Shown: positions 43,654-52,270, counted from the stretch's first letter. The stretch is DNA of 64,000 nucleotides from Nereida sp965655635 (GCF_965655635.1 NZ_CBFHHE010000001.1:1-64000); one strand, 5' to 3'. Translations and numbers: made by a program. The notes: a model not told the origin generated them from the sequence alone.

Positions 43654-44673
43654 TTATCCGCGCAACGCTTGGATCATCGTTGCCATATCTTCCGGCAACG
43701 GGGCCTCAAAACGCATCATTTCGCCGCTAACAGGATGCTCAAACCCCAAAACCGCCGCATGCAACGCCTGTCGATTAAACGCAGCCACTGCTGCATGGGC
43801 ACCGGCACTCAGCGCTTTGGGGGGCAGTTTGCGCCGCCCACCGTAAGTTGGATCCCCCACCAAACCATGACCCACATGGGCCAAGTGCACGCGGATTTGG
43901 TGCGTCCGACCGGTTTCAAGCCAACATTCAATAAGGGCGAGGGTCTCGGGCTGGCCAAAACGCTCGACCAACCGCGCGCGCGTTACAGCGTGACGGCCAC
44001 CGTCAAACAGCACGGCTTGACGCTGTCTGTCCGTTTTGTGGCGGGCAAGGTGAGTATTAAGCTTCAAAATATTACCCGGCTCAAAGGACGTACCGCGAAT
44101 ACCGCGCAGGCGGGGATCGTTCGCGTCCGGCACACCATAACAGACGGCGCGGTAATACCGCTCAACCGTATGGGCCTCAAATTGCGCCGCAAGCCCGTGG
44201 TGCGCCTGATCAGACTTAGCAACCACCAAAATTCCCGATGTGTCTTTGTCGATACGATGGACAATTCCGGGGCGCTTTTCACCGCCCACACCGGACAGGC
44301 TTTCACCGCAGTGGTGCATCAACGCATTGACCAACGTGCCAGATGGCGTGCCCGGCGCAGGATGTACGACCATGCCCACAGGCTTGTTGATCACGATCAA
44401 ATCATCATCTTCAAAAATCACATTCAGCGGAATGTCTTCTGGCAACATATGGCTTTCGGTGGCTTCGGGCACAGTGATGCTTATCTGCATTCCCTCGGCC
44501 GCACGCGCCTTGATGTCTGTCACGACAGTCCCATCCACCTCAACCGCGCCTTGTGCAATCAATTTGCCAAGCCGCGAGCGTGAAAGGTTCGCGGTGACTG
44601 GCACATCGCGGGCCAAGGCCTTATCAAGGCGCGACGGCGGGGCTTCCGCGATAGAAAAAGTGACGGCTGACAT
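43654..44673 (-). CDS. rluD: RluA-family 23S rRNA pseudouridine synthase (RluD-like)
   Basis: A 339-residue enzyme with an N-terminal S4 RNA-binding domain (LDKALARDVPVTANLSRSRLGKLI) and the RluA catalytic domain. The catalytic aspartate lies in VHRIDKDTSGILVVAK, and VINKPVGMVVHPAPG and LIECWLETGRTHQIRVHLAHVGHGLVGDP fit RluC/RluD. The S4 domain and length favour RluD, which modifies helix 69. Its ATG (44673) shares the CATG palindrome with the start of the divergent gene at 44672. GGGGGA lies 9 bases upstream. Confidence 0.92.
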   Translation of the reverse strand: MSAVTFSIAEAPPSRLDKALARDVPVTANLSRSRLGKLIAQGAVEVDGTVVTDIKARAAEGMQISITVPEATESHMLPEDIPLNVIFEDDDLIVINKPVGMVVHPAPGTPSGTLVNALMHHCGESLSGVGGEKRPGIVHRIDKDTSGILVVAKSDQAHHGLAAQFEAHTVERYYRAVCYGVPDANDPRLRGIRGTSFEPGNILKLNTHLARHKTDRQRQAVLFDGGRHAVTRARLVERFGQPETLALIECWLETGRTHQIRVHLAHVGHGLVGDPTYGGRRKLPPKALSAGAHAAVAAFNRQALHAAVLGFEHPVSGEMMRFEAPLPEDMATMIQALRG

Positions 44674-44971
44674 GGACCAAAATCCCCCGGATCAAGTACC
44701 AGAACCCGCTAACTTGAGGTTCCTGAGATTGCTCGTAACCGTGTTGACGGCCACAATGATTATCGGCCTGATAACGATCATTACATTGCTTGTCATGCGC
44801 TTACAGGCACCGAGTGTCACGTTCCCTGACGCAATCACACTTCCTGATGGCGCTACAGCTACCGCCTTCACCCAAACGGCAGAATATTTCGCGATTGTGA
44901 CCGAAGAAAACGAAATCTTGGTGTATAACCGAACCACCGGTCAGATGATCAAACGCATAACCTTAAAATAG
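44672..44971 (+). CDS. Small single-span membrane protein (DUF6476-like) divergent from rluD
   Basis: A 99-residue protein with a short acidic/proline-rich N-terminus, one membrane segment (residues about 18-42, LLVTVLTATMIIGLITIITLLVM) and a periplasmic part ending EENEILVYNRTTGQMIKRITL. I believe this matches a small Rhodobacterales family found next to rluD (DUF6476), but I am not certain of the number. The ATG overlaps the divergent rluD ATG within CATG. A longer open frame from 44240 is antisense to rluD. Function is unknown. Confidence 0.75.
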   Translation: MDQNPPDQVPEPANLRFLRLLVTVLTATMIIGLITIITLLVMRLQAPSVTFPDAITLPDGATATAFTQTAEYFAIVTEENEILVYNRTTGQMIKRITLK

Positions 44972-45027
44972 CGCCAGATAGCACCGGTACGGCAATCACT
45001 GCTAACGATGTGGGTTGATACCAAGGA

Positions 45028-45104
45028 TGGTACCGCCTGGTGGGTTCGAACCACCGACCTCTGGTACCACAAACCAGCGCTCTAACCAGCTGAGCTAAGG
45101 CGGC
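45028..45104 (-). tRNA. tRNA-His (anticodon GTG), lacking G-1
   Basis: A 77-base tRNA on the minus strand. Acceptor GCCGCCT pairs with AGGCGGT, including a G1-T72 wobble; the anticodon stem-loop is CTGGT-TTGTGGT-ACCAG with anticodon GTG. The T arm is GGTGG-TTCGAAC-CCACC. Discriminator is A73, followed by encoded CCA. The base before position 1 is T, so the G-1 found in most tRNA-His is not encoded. This is the known alphaproteobacterial form (no G-1, A73). Confidence 0.96.
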
Positions 45105-45167
45105 AACAAGCTCGGCTTACGAAAGCGCGACCGGCATTGCAAGCCTCTTTTGTCTGTAAATGCGCGA

Positions 45168-46709
45168 TTATTGAGGGCCTTTGAGCTGCGCCATCGCTTC
45201 GGCAAGCGGCGCGCGCCTCATGCGTATCTCGTTATCGATAGCGCGGGTGTACTCAACATCTCGCAATTCCGGCGCAGTCGCCTCCATCAAAAGGTCATTT
45301 ACGTAGAAATCCGCCCGAAGTTGCGGGGGTATTTGCGACAGGTTTTCAATGATCAGCCGGTCACAACTGGGTGACATATAAAAATTGTGATAAAAACCAC
45401 TGAAGAGCGGACCGGTGCCGTGTGAATAAAAATGCTCCAACCCCATCAAATCAAGCGCCCTGCACCGTGCGCCTGCGGGAATTGTCTGCACCCACTCATC
45501 GTAATGATCGAGATAAAACGGGTCCGACGTCATCGGCGGGTTATTCAGCATCAGAAGTTTCACACCAATCTTTGCGGATTGTTCGGTGCCTTGTGTCCGC
45601 TTGAATTCGTTGATGCCAATCTGGCGCCACCACACCGCTTTGCTAATGGACGTCACCTGTCCGCGAATGAGGACCCCACCAGCAGGCAGTGCAAGCCGCT
45701 CGAGTATTTTCAAAGGTACCTGCGGCTCGGGATCACCGATCATGCCCTCTGCTATCCGTTCTGAAATATCTACCCGCCGGATCAACTTGGGGCGTTTTTG
45801 TAACGATTTGTCTTTGGGCAGGTTATAGCGGACCAAATCAAGGCCAGCGATATCAGCGAGCTGAGCTGCGATGCCACTATCACGGCAGGTGTTGGCATTG
45901 TTCGCGTGCACGCAAAACAGATCAATATCGCCCCAAAGTTCTTTCGCAAAAGCCAGCAACAAACGTGAATCCGCACCACCTGTAATGGGCAAAGTACTGG
46001 GGCTTTGCCGTGATATAAGCGGCTTCATCACTTGCCTATGGCGCTGCACAACGCGGTCCAATCGTTCGCGTATCCCGTGCTCCGTCACCTCTATACGCCA
46101 GTCGCAATCCGCTTTTGGCCAGTGCCGAACCGTTTGCTGTGCATCAAGATCAAAGTAGTGATTGGCCATCACACGGCGCACACGGGCATCAGGCGTATAC
46201 CCGAACGCCAAGCGCGCACCACCGCCAGAGCCCGCATTTTCTGCCAGCGAATACTCACGCTCAATAACCGGAGCATCATCAATGGCCAGATAGAGTCTGG
46301 TCGCAACGCGCCCTGTTTCACGATTGTAAACAGCGGGGATCATCGCACTTGGATCAAGGTAGACGCGGTTGAAATCAGGCGCGGTGATCACAAAGATATA
46401 GCGTCCCGCAGCCATCTCAAGCGTATCAGCAAGTGCGCCGCGGCTTTTTGCGCGGTCCAGCAGCAACTGTAGATGCGGCGTGTCGATGAAAAATCCGTTT
46501 GCATCCACCGCAAGTCCCAGTACGGCCACAGAAATACCCGCGCGCCCATCCGTTGCCAGCGCCGTTTGTAAGCCACGCCCGACATGAAGCACCCAACCGT
46601 TTTGCAAGGTACGGGGTGCAAAGCTAGTCACCGCAAAACCGGCTTCTTTGCTCAGCACATATTGCTGAGAGAAAACCTTACCAAAATTCAACTCATGCTG
46701 CGCAATCAA
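45168..46709 (-). CDS. Asparagine-synthase-like ATP-pyrophosphatase protein without glutaminase cysteine
   Basis: A 513-residue protein. The first 170 residues resemble the class II amidotransferase fold of asparagine synthases (VYLDPSAMIPAVYNRETG) but start IAQHELNFG with no N-terminal cysteine nucleophile. A PP-loop domain follows with LPITGGADSRLLLAFA near residue 240, matching SGGxDS, then FCVHANN. It probably adenylates a carboxylate and transfers an amine or ammonia supplied elsewhere. Such proteins occur in polysaccharide or natural-product loci, but no such cluster adjoins. The only in-frame start is a TTG at 46709, shortly after a stop, so the start is uncertain. Confidence 0.7.
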   Translation of the reverse strand: MIAQHELNFGKVFSQQYVLSKEAGFAVTSFAPRTLQNGWVLHVGRGLQTALATDGRAGISVAVLGLAVDANGFFIDTPHLQLLLDRAKSRGALADTLEMAAGRYIFVITAPDFNRVYLDPSAMIPAVYNRETGRVATRLYLAIDDAPVIEREYSLAENAGSGGGARLAFGYTPDARVRRVMANHYFDLDAQQTVRHWPKADCDWRIEVTEHGIRERLDRVVQRHRQVMKPLISRQSPSTLPITGGADSRLLLAFAKELWGDIDLFCVHANNANTCRDSGIAAQLADIAGLDLVRYNLPKDKSLQKRPKLIRRVDISERIAEGMIGDPEPQVPLKILERLALPAGGVLIRGQVTSISKAVWWRQIGINEFKRTQGTEQSAKIGVKLLMLNNPPMTSDPFYLDHYDEWVQTIPAGARCRALDLMGLEHFYSHGTGPLFSGFYHNFYMSPSCDRLIIENLSQIPPQLRADFYVNDLLMEATAPELRDVEYTRAIDNEIRMRRAPLAEAMAQLKGPQ

Positions 46710-46992
46710 ATGCTCTGCTTAGACAGTCATGAACGCACCCAAATTATGTGGGGTGTTGCACCCATGAGGCGTTCCAAAATCGCCACATGCGGATTCTTAG
46801 TTAGGTTTCTTATAGGCCGTAGGGGCATCACTACTCTCACACTCGTTGAATGTCTCTTACACGGACAAATATATTCGAAAGTCTGACAAGAAACGAACCG
46901 CCTGTGAAGGAAAACCGACCACGCCCACAACCCCTTGTCTTGATGCGCCCTGCCCTGTAATTGCCATAACAGTCATAGCAAAGGATGCACCC

Positions 46993-47169
46993 ATGGGGAT
47001 CAACAGCGAGCGCGATATCGAAGCCAACTTGCAAATCGGCCCAACCGATCAAGGCATGGTGCGCATCTTCGTTGAGGCCAATGGCGTGGAAATTCCAATG
47101 GATTTCACTCCTGAAGAAGCGCTCGAAATTGCAGAAGAAATTGCGGCGGCGGCCAAAGTTATCGGCTAA
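46993..47169 (+). CDS. Small conserved acidic protein (DUF6324-like)
   Basis: A 58-residue acidic protein (INSERDIEANLQIGPTDQG, then EANGVEIPMDFTPEEALEIAEEI). I recall near-identical short proteins in Rhodobacteraceae, filed as DUF6324. The ATG at 46993 has AAAGGA at 9 bases. The frame is open upstream to 46846, but that part has no family resemblance. The 283 bases between the preceding divergent gene and this start hold no other recognisable gene. Function is unknown. Confidence 0.78.
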   Translation: MGINSERDIEANLQIGPTDQGMVRIFVEANGVEIPMDFTPEEALEIAEEIAAAAKVIG

Positions 47170-47203
47170 GGCATCCTCGACAGCTTACGACCTTATGAAA
47201 GCA

Positions 47204-47653
47204 TTATTGCGTTGCGGCGGGATCGCGCGCTGCATGAGCACGCAGTGCCGCATGGCGGGCAAATTTTTGCACCATCGCTTTTCGCCGCGCACCGGCTAAC
47301 CGAACCTCATCCGGCATTCGAATGATCTCTGCATCATATCCATCGGCGATGATGAGACCCGTTTCATCAGGCAAAAGATCAGTTGGGAACGTCTCGTCCA
47401 CCGCCCAAAAATATCGATCACACCACTCAAGATAGCCCTGCCACTTCTAATCTGAGGTAAAATCTTCGCGGCTAGATTTGAACTCAACAATCCAAATCTC
47501 TCCCTTAGGCCCAAGCGCCATCACATCAACGCGCAGTCCACGCGTCGGCACAAGTTCTGTGACAGAGACAAAGTTATGGCTCAAAAGATGCCGGCACACG
47601 CCGCGGGCCAAAACATCGCCCGCGCGCAAAGGTAGCGTTGGATTATGTTGCAT
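47204..47653 (-). pseudogene. mmcB: MmcB-family DNA repair protein gene interrupted by an in-frame TAG
   Basis: In one continuous frame, codons from the ATG at 47653 give a PD-(D/E)XK-like core (RVDVMALGPKGEIWIVEFKSS, with the D...ExK pattern), then EDFTSD, a TAG (47449-47447), and directly KWQGYLEWCDRYFWAV and the rest to 47204. MmcB proteins of about 150 residues usually have a Q before KWQ, so this is most simply a CAG to TAG change. Truncated protein would keep the ExK motif but lose the C-terminal half. Family members take part in DNA repair in Caulobacter and relatives. A TTG 6 bases upstream could also be the start. Error or true nonsense mutation cannot be separated here. Confidence 0.75.
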
Positions 47654-48038
47654 GAGCAAGGAGTGAACAAAACGGAAACAAAAGGCAAGGGAAACTCAAA
47701 CAAACCTGCAAACGCTCTTGTCAGACCTTACCAAGCGCCATAGATGATGCAGTGGCGGGTGCTGCTCTTCACGTAAGCTGGTCGATACATTCCAGTGGCC
47801 TTAAGCAAATCCGAGGGAGTTGGCTCTGTCACGGTCCTGGCCGCGTTATCTGGCGCCCACCTGTATATACAGGTCCTCGGGAATAATCGTCCAACGGTCG
47901 CTGCGGGCCCGCCACCCATTTTTCCAGATGCCGACCTGTTGAGGCGTGCAGCCAATATGCTCCCGTGGCAAACCCACGGGTTATGACACGCCGCTTTCGG
48001 TTCAGCGTTTAGGCCAACAGTAGTTTTGGGAAATCAGA
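47654..48038. other. Intergenic region without a convincing gene
   Basis: About 385 bases between the mmcB start and the nusB stop. A minus-strand frame of 75 codons (47728-47955; ends STRHCIIYGAW) is open but resembles no family I know and has no ribosome site. A strong 7-bp hairpin, CCCGTGG and CCACGGG with a 5-base loop, lies at 47962-47980 without a T run on either side. The region may hold a remnant gene or a small RNA. Confidence 0.4.
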
Positions 48039-48509
48039 TCAGAATGCGTCGGGCTGAACTTCGCGCGCCATATGATCAAGAACACCGTTCACAAAATGCG
48101 TTTCATCACCCTCAGGGAAAAACGCGCCAGCAACGTCAACGAATTCTTTAATGACAACGCGGGGCGGCGTCACTTTACCCAGCAATTCCGCACCAGCAGC
48201 ACGGAAAAGCGCGCGAATAGTGGGGTCAATGCGCGCGATCGGCCACTTTACAACCAAAGCACGGTCGGTCATTTGGTCGATGGGGCGCTGATGCTCAACC
48301 GCATCTTGGGCCAGCATGCGGAATACATCGATATCGCCTTCCATCATTTCACTCCCCTCATAGGTCGCACCAAAACGATGGTCTTCAAACTCACGCATGA
48401 CAACATCGACTGATTGCGACGAGTGTTCCATCTGAAACAACGCTTGCACAGCATAAAGCCGCGCCGCTGATTTCATTTTGCGTTTTTGGTTATTTGAAAG
48501 TTCAGTCAT
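48039..48509 (-). CDS. nusB: Transcription antitermination factor NusB
   Basis: A 156-residue all-helical RNA-binding protein that, with NusE (S10), binds boxA RNA in rRNA operons. It starts with the typical KMKSAARLYAVQALFQMEHS and has a C-terminal ILGKVTPPRVVIKEFVDVAGAFF-type region (ELLGKVTPPRVVIKEF). Its ATG overlaps the ribH stop by 4 bases (ATGA), the usual ribH-nusB coupling. Confidence 0.95.
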   Translation of the reverse strand: MTELSNNQKRKMKSAARLYAVQALFQMEHSSQSVDVVMREFEDHRFGATYEGSEMMEGDIDVFRMLAQDAVEHQRPIDQMTDRALVVKWPIARIDPTIRALFRAAGAELLGKVTPPRVVIKEFVDVAGAFFPEGDETHFVNGVLDHMAREVQPDAF

Positions 48510-49036
48510 GCTTTGTGTGTACCGCCTGCAAGCAGGATGTCGCTGGTAAATCCAACGCCCTTATCCGCGCGGCCCCACTTACGAGCGATAGCGATCAAGT
48601 GCAAGGCTGCCGCAGCGGCGCCGCCACCTTTGTTTTGGTCTGCAGGATCTGCACGTACTTCGGCCTGTTTGCGGTTCTCTACAGTCAGGATACCGTTACC
48701 AATACAAAGCCCCTGAAGGCCCAGTAATTGCAGTGCACGACTGCTGTCGTTGCACACTGTTTCATAGTGGGTTGTCTCGCCGCGCACCACGCAGCCCAGT
48801 GCTACATAGCCATCGAAATTAGACATACGCTCAGCGATGCCAATTGCAGTGGGTATTTCAAGCGCCCCGGGCACATCGATCATTTCATGGGTTGCACCAG
48901 CTGCCTCAAGAGCGGCAACGGCACCGGCAACTAAATTATCAGCGATGTCTTTGTAATACGGGGACCGCACAATCAGAATTTTCGGAGCGTCCTCGAAGCG
49001 TGGTGTATCCATTATGTAGTGAGAAGCGCCAGCCAT
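48506..49036 (-). CDS. ribH: 6,7-dimethyl-8-ribityllumazine synthase RibH
   Basis: A 176-residue enzyme that condenses 5-amino-6-ribitylaminouracil with dihydroxybutanone phosphate. The conserved core is DVPGALEIPTAI and ALGCVVRGETTHYETVCNDSSRAL with the catalytic histidine near residue 87. Length is at the upper end for the family because of a short N-terminal extension. The ATG shares a base with the ribB stop (TAATG), so it is coupled to both ribB and nusB. Confidence 0.95.
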   Translation of the reverse strand: MAGASHYIMDTPRFEDAPKILIVRSPYYKDIADNLVAGAVAALEAAGATHEMIDVPGALEIPTAIGIAERMSNFDGYVALGCVVRGETTHYETVCNDSSRALQLLGLQGLCIGNGILTVENRKQAEVRADPADQNKGGGAAAAALHLIAIARKWGRADKGVGFTSDILLAGGTHKA

Positions 49037-50172
49037 TATCCGATCTCCGAAATTTTCATCGTGTCCACAATCTCCAGACCATACGCGTCCAGCCCAACAA
49101 CTTTTGGCGCAGGTGAATTGGTCAGAAGAACAATTTTCGACAGGTTCAAAGATGACAAAATCTGTGCGCCCAAACCGTATTGGCGAAGCGTCTGCGGGCT
49201 GACCTCATCATCGCGCGCAATTTTCATGGTAAGATCACGCAGCAGCACCAGCGCACCGCGCCCGTGGTCAGCGATCAGCTTCATCGCATCGCCAAATTCC
49301 GCAGCACGACCCGTACCGCCTGTGCCAATCACGTCAAGCATCGGATCCATGGCGTGCATACGAACAAGCACAGGCTCATCGCCCGAAATATCGCCTTTGA
49401 TCAAAACGATATGCTCTGCGCCTTGGGTCTCATCGGTGTAGACACGCATATCCCATTCGCCACCAAACTCGGACTGGATTGTGTCTGTGCTACGCACGCG
49501 CACCAAATTGTCATGGCGGCGGCGGTATTTGATCAGGTCAGAAATCGTCCCAATTTTAAGCCCGTGCAGCTGCGCAAAGCCAACAAGGTCCGGCAAGCGT
49601 GACATGGTGCCATCGTCGTTCATGATCTCACAGATCACGCCAGAAGGGTTCAAGCCCGCAAGCCGTGATACGTCAACGGCCGCCTCAGTGTGCCCAGCGC
49701 GTACCAGCACACCGCCGTCTCGCGCACGTAGTGGGAAAACATGCCCCGGCGTTGCGATATCCGCTGAGGTTGCTTTGCTATCAATCGCCACAGCAACTGT
49801 GCGCGCGCGGTCAGCCGCCGAAATACCGGTGGTAACGCCTTCGCGCGCCTCAATCGAAACGGTAAAGGCAGTCTCATGTCGCGATGAGTTCTGCGTCGCC
49901 ATCAATGGCAGGCCAAGCGCATCAATCCGGTCAGACGGAAGCGTCAGACAAATCAAGCCACGCCCGTGGGTCGCCATAAAGTTAATCGCATCAGGCGTGG
50001 CCATTTGCGCGGGAATAACAAGATCACCCTCGTTCTCGCGGTCTTCGTGATCCACCAGAATAAACATCCGACCATTACGCGCATCATCAATGATGTCTTC
50101 AATCGGGCTGATCACATCCGAGAGGTTTTCCTCAACAGGACCGGGCTTTTCAAACATGCTTTCAGCGCTCAT
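49036..50172 (-). CDS. ribB: 3,4-dihydroxy-2-butanone 4-phosphate synthase with degenerate GTP cyclohydrolase II domain
   Basis: A protein of about 378 residues. The N-terminal DHBP synthase domain is intact: VDHEDRENEGDLV, HGRGLICL, HETAFTVSIEAREGVTTGISAADRA and GVLVRAGHTEAAVDV. The C-terminal 170 residues align to GTP cyclohydrolase II, but the zinc cysteines (normally CLTGD...RCDCG) are absent; the corresponding part reads VRMHAMDPMLDVIGTGGTG. It should therefore be DHBP synthase only, as in other alphaproteobacterial RibBX-like proteins. The ATG at 50172 overlaps the ribE stop (TAATG) and has AGGAG at 8 bases. Confidence 0.93.
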   Translation of the reverse strand: MSAESMFEKPGPVEENLSDVISPIEDIIDDARNGRMFILVDHEDRENEGDLVIPAQMATPDAINFMATHGRGLICLTLPSDRIDALGLPLMATQNSSRHETAFTVSIEAREGVTTGISAADRARTVAVAIDSKATSADIATPGHVFPLRARDGGVLVRAGHTEAAVDVSRLAGLNPSGVICEIMNDDGTMSRLPDLVGFAQLHGLKIGTISDLIKYRRRHDNLVRVRSTDTIQSEFGGEWDMRVYTDETQGAEHIVLIKGDISGDEPVLVRMHAMDPMLDVIGTGGTGRAAEFGDAMKLIADHGRGALVLLRDLTMKIARDDEVSPQTLRQYGLGAQILSSLNLSKIVLLTNSPAPKVVGLDAYGLEIVDTMKISEIG

Positions 50173-50777
50173 TACGCCCACTCCTGCAATCGGGCCACGT
50201 AGCGGGCCATTGTATCAATTTCGAGGTTCACCGCGTCACCAACAGCTGCATCACCCCATGTGGTGACGCTTTTTGTGTGCGGAATAAAGTTGATCCCGAA
50301 GGCAGTACCCTCAACATCATTCACAGTCAAAGACGTGCCATTAAGCGTAACCGAGCCTTTGGGCGCGATGAACTTTGCAAGTGCCTCTGGCGCTTCAAGC
50401 GTGACCCGAGTGCTATCGCCCTCATCATGCATCGCGACAATCTTGGCCAAGCCATCGACGTGACCGGACACGATATGTCCACCCAACTCATCGCCCACTT
50501 TCAAGGCACGCTCCAGATTGATGCGCCGCCCTGCGGACCATGTATCAAGATTTGTCTTGCTGACGGTCTCTGCAGACACATCCACATCAAACCATCCGAG
50601 CTGATCGCCTTCGGCTAGACCTTTGCCAACAACAGTCAGGCAAACACCGTCGCAGGCAATGGAAGCACCCATATCGACTCCGCTCATATCGTAACGCGTT
50701 GAAATGCGCGCCCGCAAATCACCGCGCTGTTCCAGTTGCGCGATATGACCAACGTCTGTGATAATCCCAGTGAACAT
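50172..50777 (-). CDS. ribE: Riboflavin synthase alpha subunit RibE
   Basis: A protein of about 201 residues with two lumazine-binding repeats. It begins with the invariant MFTGIITDVG; the first repeat has ACDGVCLTVVG and the second has SVTLNGTSLTVNDVEG. It dismutates two dimethylribityllumazines to riboflavin and the pyrimidine. The frame is open to 50810, but MFTGI at 50777 is the conserved start. It is the first gene of ribE-ribB-ribH-nusB. It is separated from ribD by the capsule export genes on the other strand. Confidence 0.95.
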   Translation of the reverse strand: MFTGIITDVGHIAQLEQRGDLRARISTRYDMSGVDMGASIACDGVCLTVVGKGLAEGDQLGWFDVDVSAETVSKTNLDTWSAGRRINLERALKVGDELGGHIVSGHVDGLAKIVAMHDEGDSTRVTLEAPEALAKFIAPKGSVTLNGTSLTVNDVEGTAFGINFIPHTKSVTTWGDAAVGDAVNLEIDTMARYVARLQEWA

Positions 50778-50977
50778 AAATCTCGTCCCGAATTTCGTGT
50801 TGCAAACCACCTATAACGGCGCACCCATCCGGACAAGGGCTTTGGCGCCCATTCCAGTGATAGCTTTTCGCACATCGCCTCAATCATAATGCAGGTCACA
50901 TTTTCGCCAATAATTCAGGCTACCCCACTCGCGATCCTGCGCTGATCTGTGCAAAACCTAAGCACACGGCATGTCAA

Positions 50978-52270
50978 ATGGCGCTCATTACCGGCGAAAA
51001 TACGCGTTTTCTGTTTCTGCAAGGCCCGCATGGTCCGTTTTTCTGGCGCCTCGGGCAGATGCTAGAGCGCGCTGGCGCACAGGTCTGGCGGGTCGGTTTC
51101 AATGCAGGTGATCGCGCCTTTTGGTTCTCGCCAAAAAACTACATCGGGTATCGCGGCAGCCTAGACGACTGGGCAGAAGCCCTACGTCAGACCCTTCACA
51201 CCAAATCAATCACGGACATTGTGCTATACGGTGACACGCGGCCTGTTCACGCCCAAGCGGCAGAACTGGCGCGGCAGTTGGGCATCCGGACGCATGTATT
51301 CGAAGAAGGTTATCTGCGGCCCTATTGGGTCAGCTACGAGCGTGATGGCTCCAACGGAAACTCCGCGCTCATACAGCTTAGCGTGGGTCAGATGCGCGAG
51401 ACTTTGGCAGACGCCGATTTAGACATTCCGCAAGCACCAGCACACTGGGGCGACATGCGCCAGCACGTGTTTTACGGCGCGCTTTATCATTGGTTTGTGA
51501 TGTTTCGAAACGGCCACTACCGCAAGATGCAACGCCACCGCGCCCTTGATGTAAAAACCGAATTTGCTCTGTATTTCATGCGCCGTTTAGGAATGCCGTT
51601 TTATTGGCTAAGCCGCGTGTTTTCCACACTGCGCATCAAGCGCGAAGGGTATCCCTACCATATTGCGCTGCTGCAACTTGAGCATGACGCCAGCTTTCAA
51701 GCCCACTCTCCGTTCACCAAAATCGACGAGTTCATCGAGGTAATCATCGAAGGTTTTACCAAAGGGGCACCAGCGCATCACCATCTGGTATTAAAGGCGC
51801 ACCCGCTTGAAAACGGTCAGACAAGCATCCGCCGTTTGATCAAAAACCTAGCCCGTCAGCACAGCGTTGAGGGGCGGTGCCACTATGTACGTGGCGGCAA
51901 ACTGGCCCAGCTTTTGGACCATGCCCGAAGTGCGGTGACGGTCAATACAACCGCCGGGCAACAAGTGCTTTGGCGCGGGATCCCACTGAAGGTTTTTGGC
52001 ACGGCGGTCTATAACAAACCAGAGTTTGTGTCGTCTCAGCCGCTCCATGAATTCTTTAGCTTACCCACAACACCGGACACTGCCGCCTACCGCGATTACC
52101 GGCGCTTCTTGCTTGAGACCAGCCAGATTGCCGGTGGGTTTTATGCCGCCAAAGGCCGCAGACAGCTTTTGCGACAAGTCGTTGATCTGATGTTAGACCC
52201 CCACGATCCCTACGAAGCACTTGAGGTTGGCAAAGCGGCCCCACGGCGACAGTTGCGTGTCATTCCCTAA
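50978..52270 (+). CDS. kpsS: Capsule polysaccharide Kdo-linker transferase KpsS-like
   Basis: A 430-residue cytosolic protein of the capsule polysaccharide export family. Recognisable parts are RFLFLQGPHGPFFWRLGQMLERAG at the N-terminus, HVFEEGYLRPYWVS and the C-terminal LKAHPLENG and TVNTTAGQQVLWRGIPLKVFG. KpsS adds the first beta-Kdo residue to the lipid acceptor on which group 2 capsules are built, and KpsC extends it. kpsC follows after the export lipoprotein gene. It is divergent from ribE across 200 bases that should contain both promoters. Confidence 0.88.
   Translation: MALITGENTRFLFLQGPHGPFFWRLGQMLERAGAQVWRVGFNAGDRAFWFSPKNYIGYRGSLDDWAEALRQTLHTKSITDIVLYGDTRPVHAQAAELARQLGIRTHVFEEGYLRPYWVSYERDGSNGNSALIQLSVGQMRETLADADLDIPQAPAHWGDMRQHVFYGALYHWFVMFRNGHYRKMQRHRALDVKTEFALYFMRRLGMPFYWLSRVFSTLRIKREGYPYHIALLQLEHDASFQAHSPFTKIDEFIEVIIEGFTKGAPAHHHLVLKAHPLENGQTSIRRLIKNLARQHSVEGRCHYVRGGKLAQLLDHARSAVTVNTTAGQQVLWRGIPLKVFGTAVYNKPEFVSSQPLHEFFSLPTTPDTAAYRDYRRFLLETSQIAGGFYAAKGRRQLLRQVVDLMLDPHDPYEALEVGKAAPRRQLRVIP

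Noticed and set aside
43669..44583. A 304-codon open frame on the plus strand opposite rluD.
   Set aside because: It is antisense to a clear rluD and has no family features.
16479..47449. Amber (TAG) recoding or general stop-codon suppression, suggested by two in-frame TAG codons.
   Set aside because: Several intact genes here end in TAG at the family's normal length (first LysE exporter, hisH, the alpha/beta hydrolase, the DNA ligase), so TAG works as an ordinary stop. Local mutation or sequence error is simpler.
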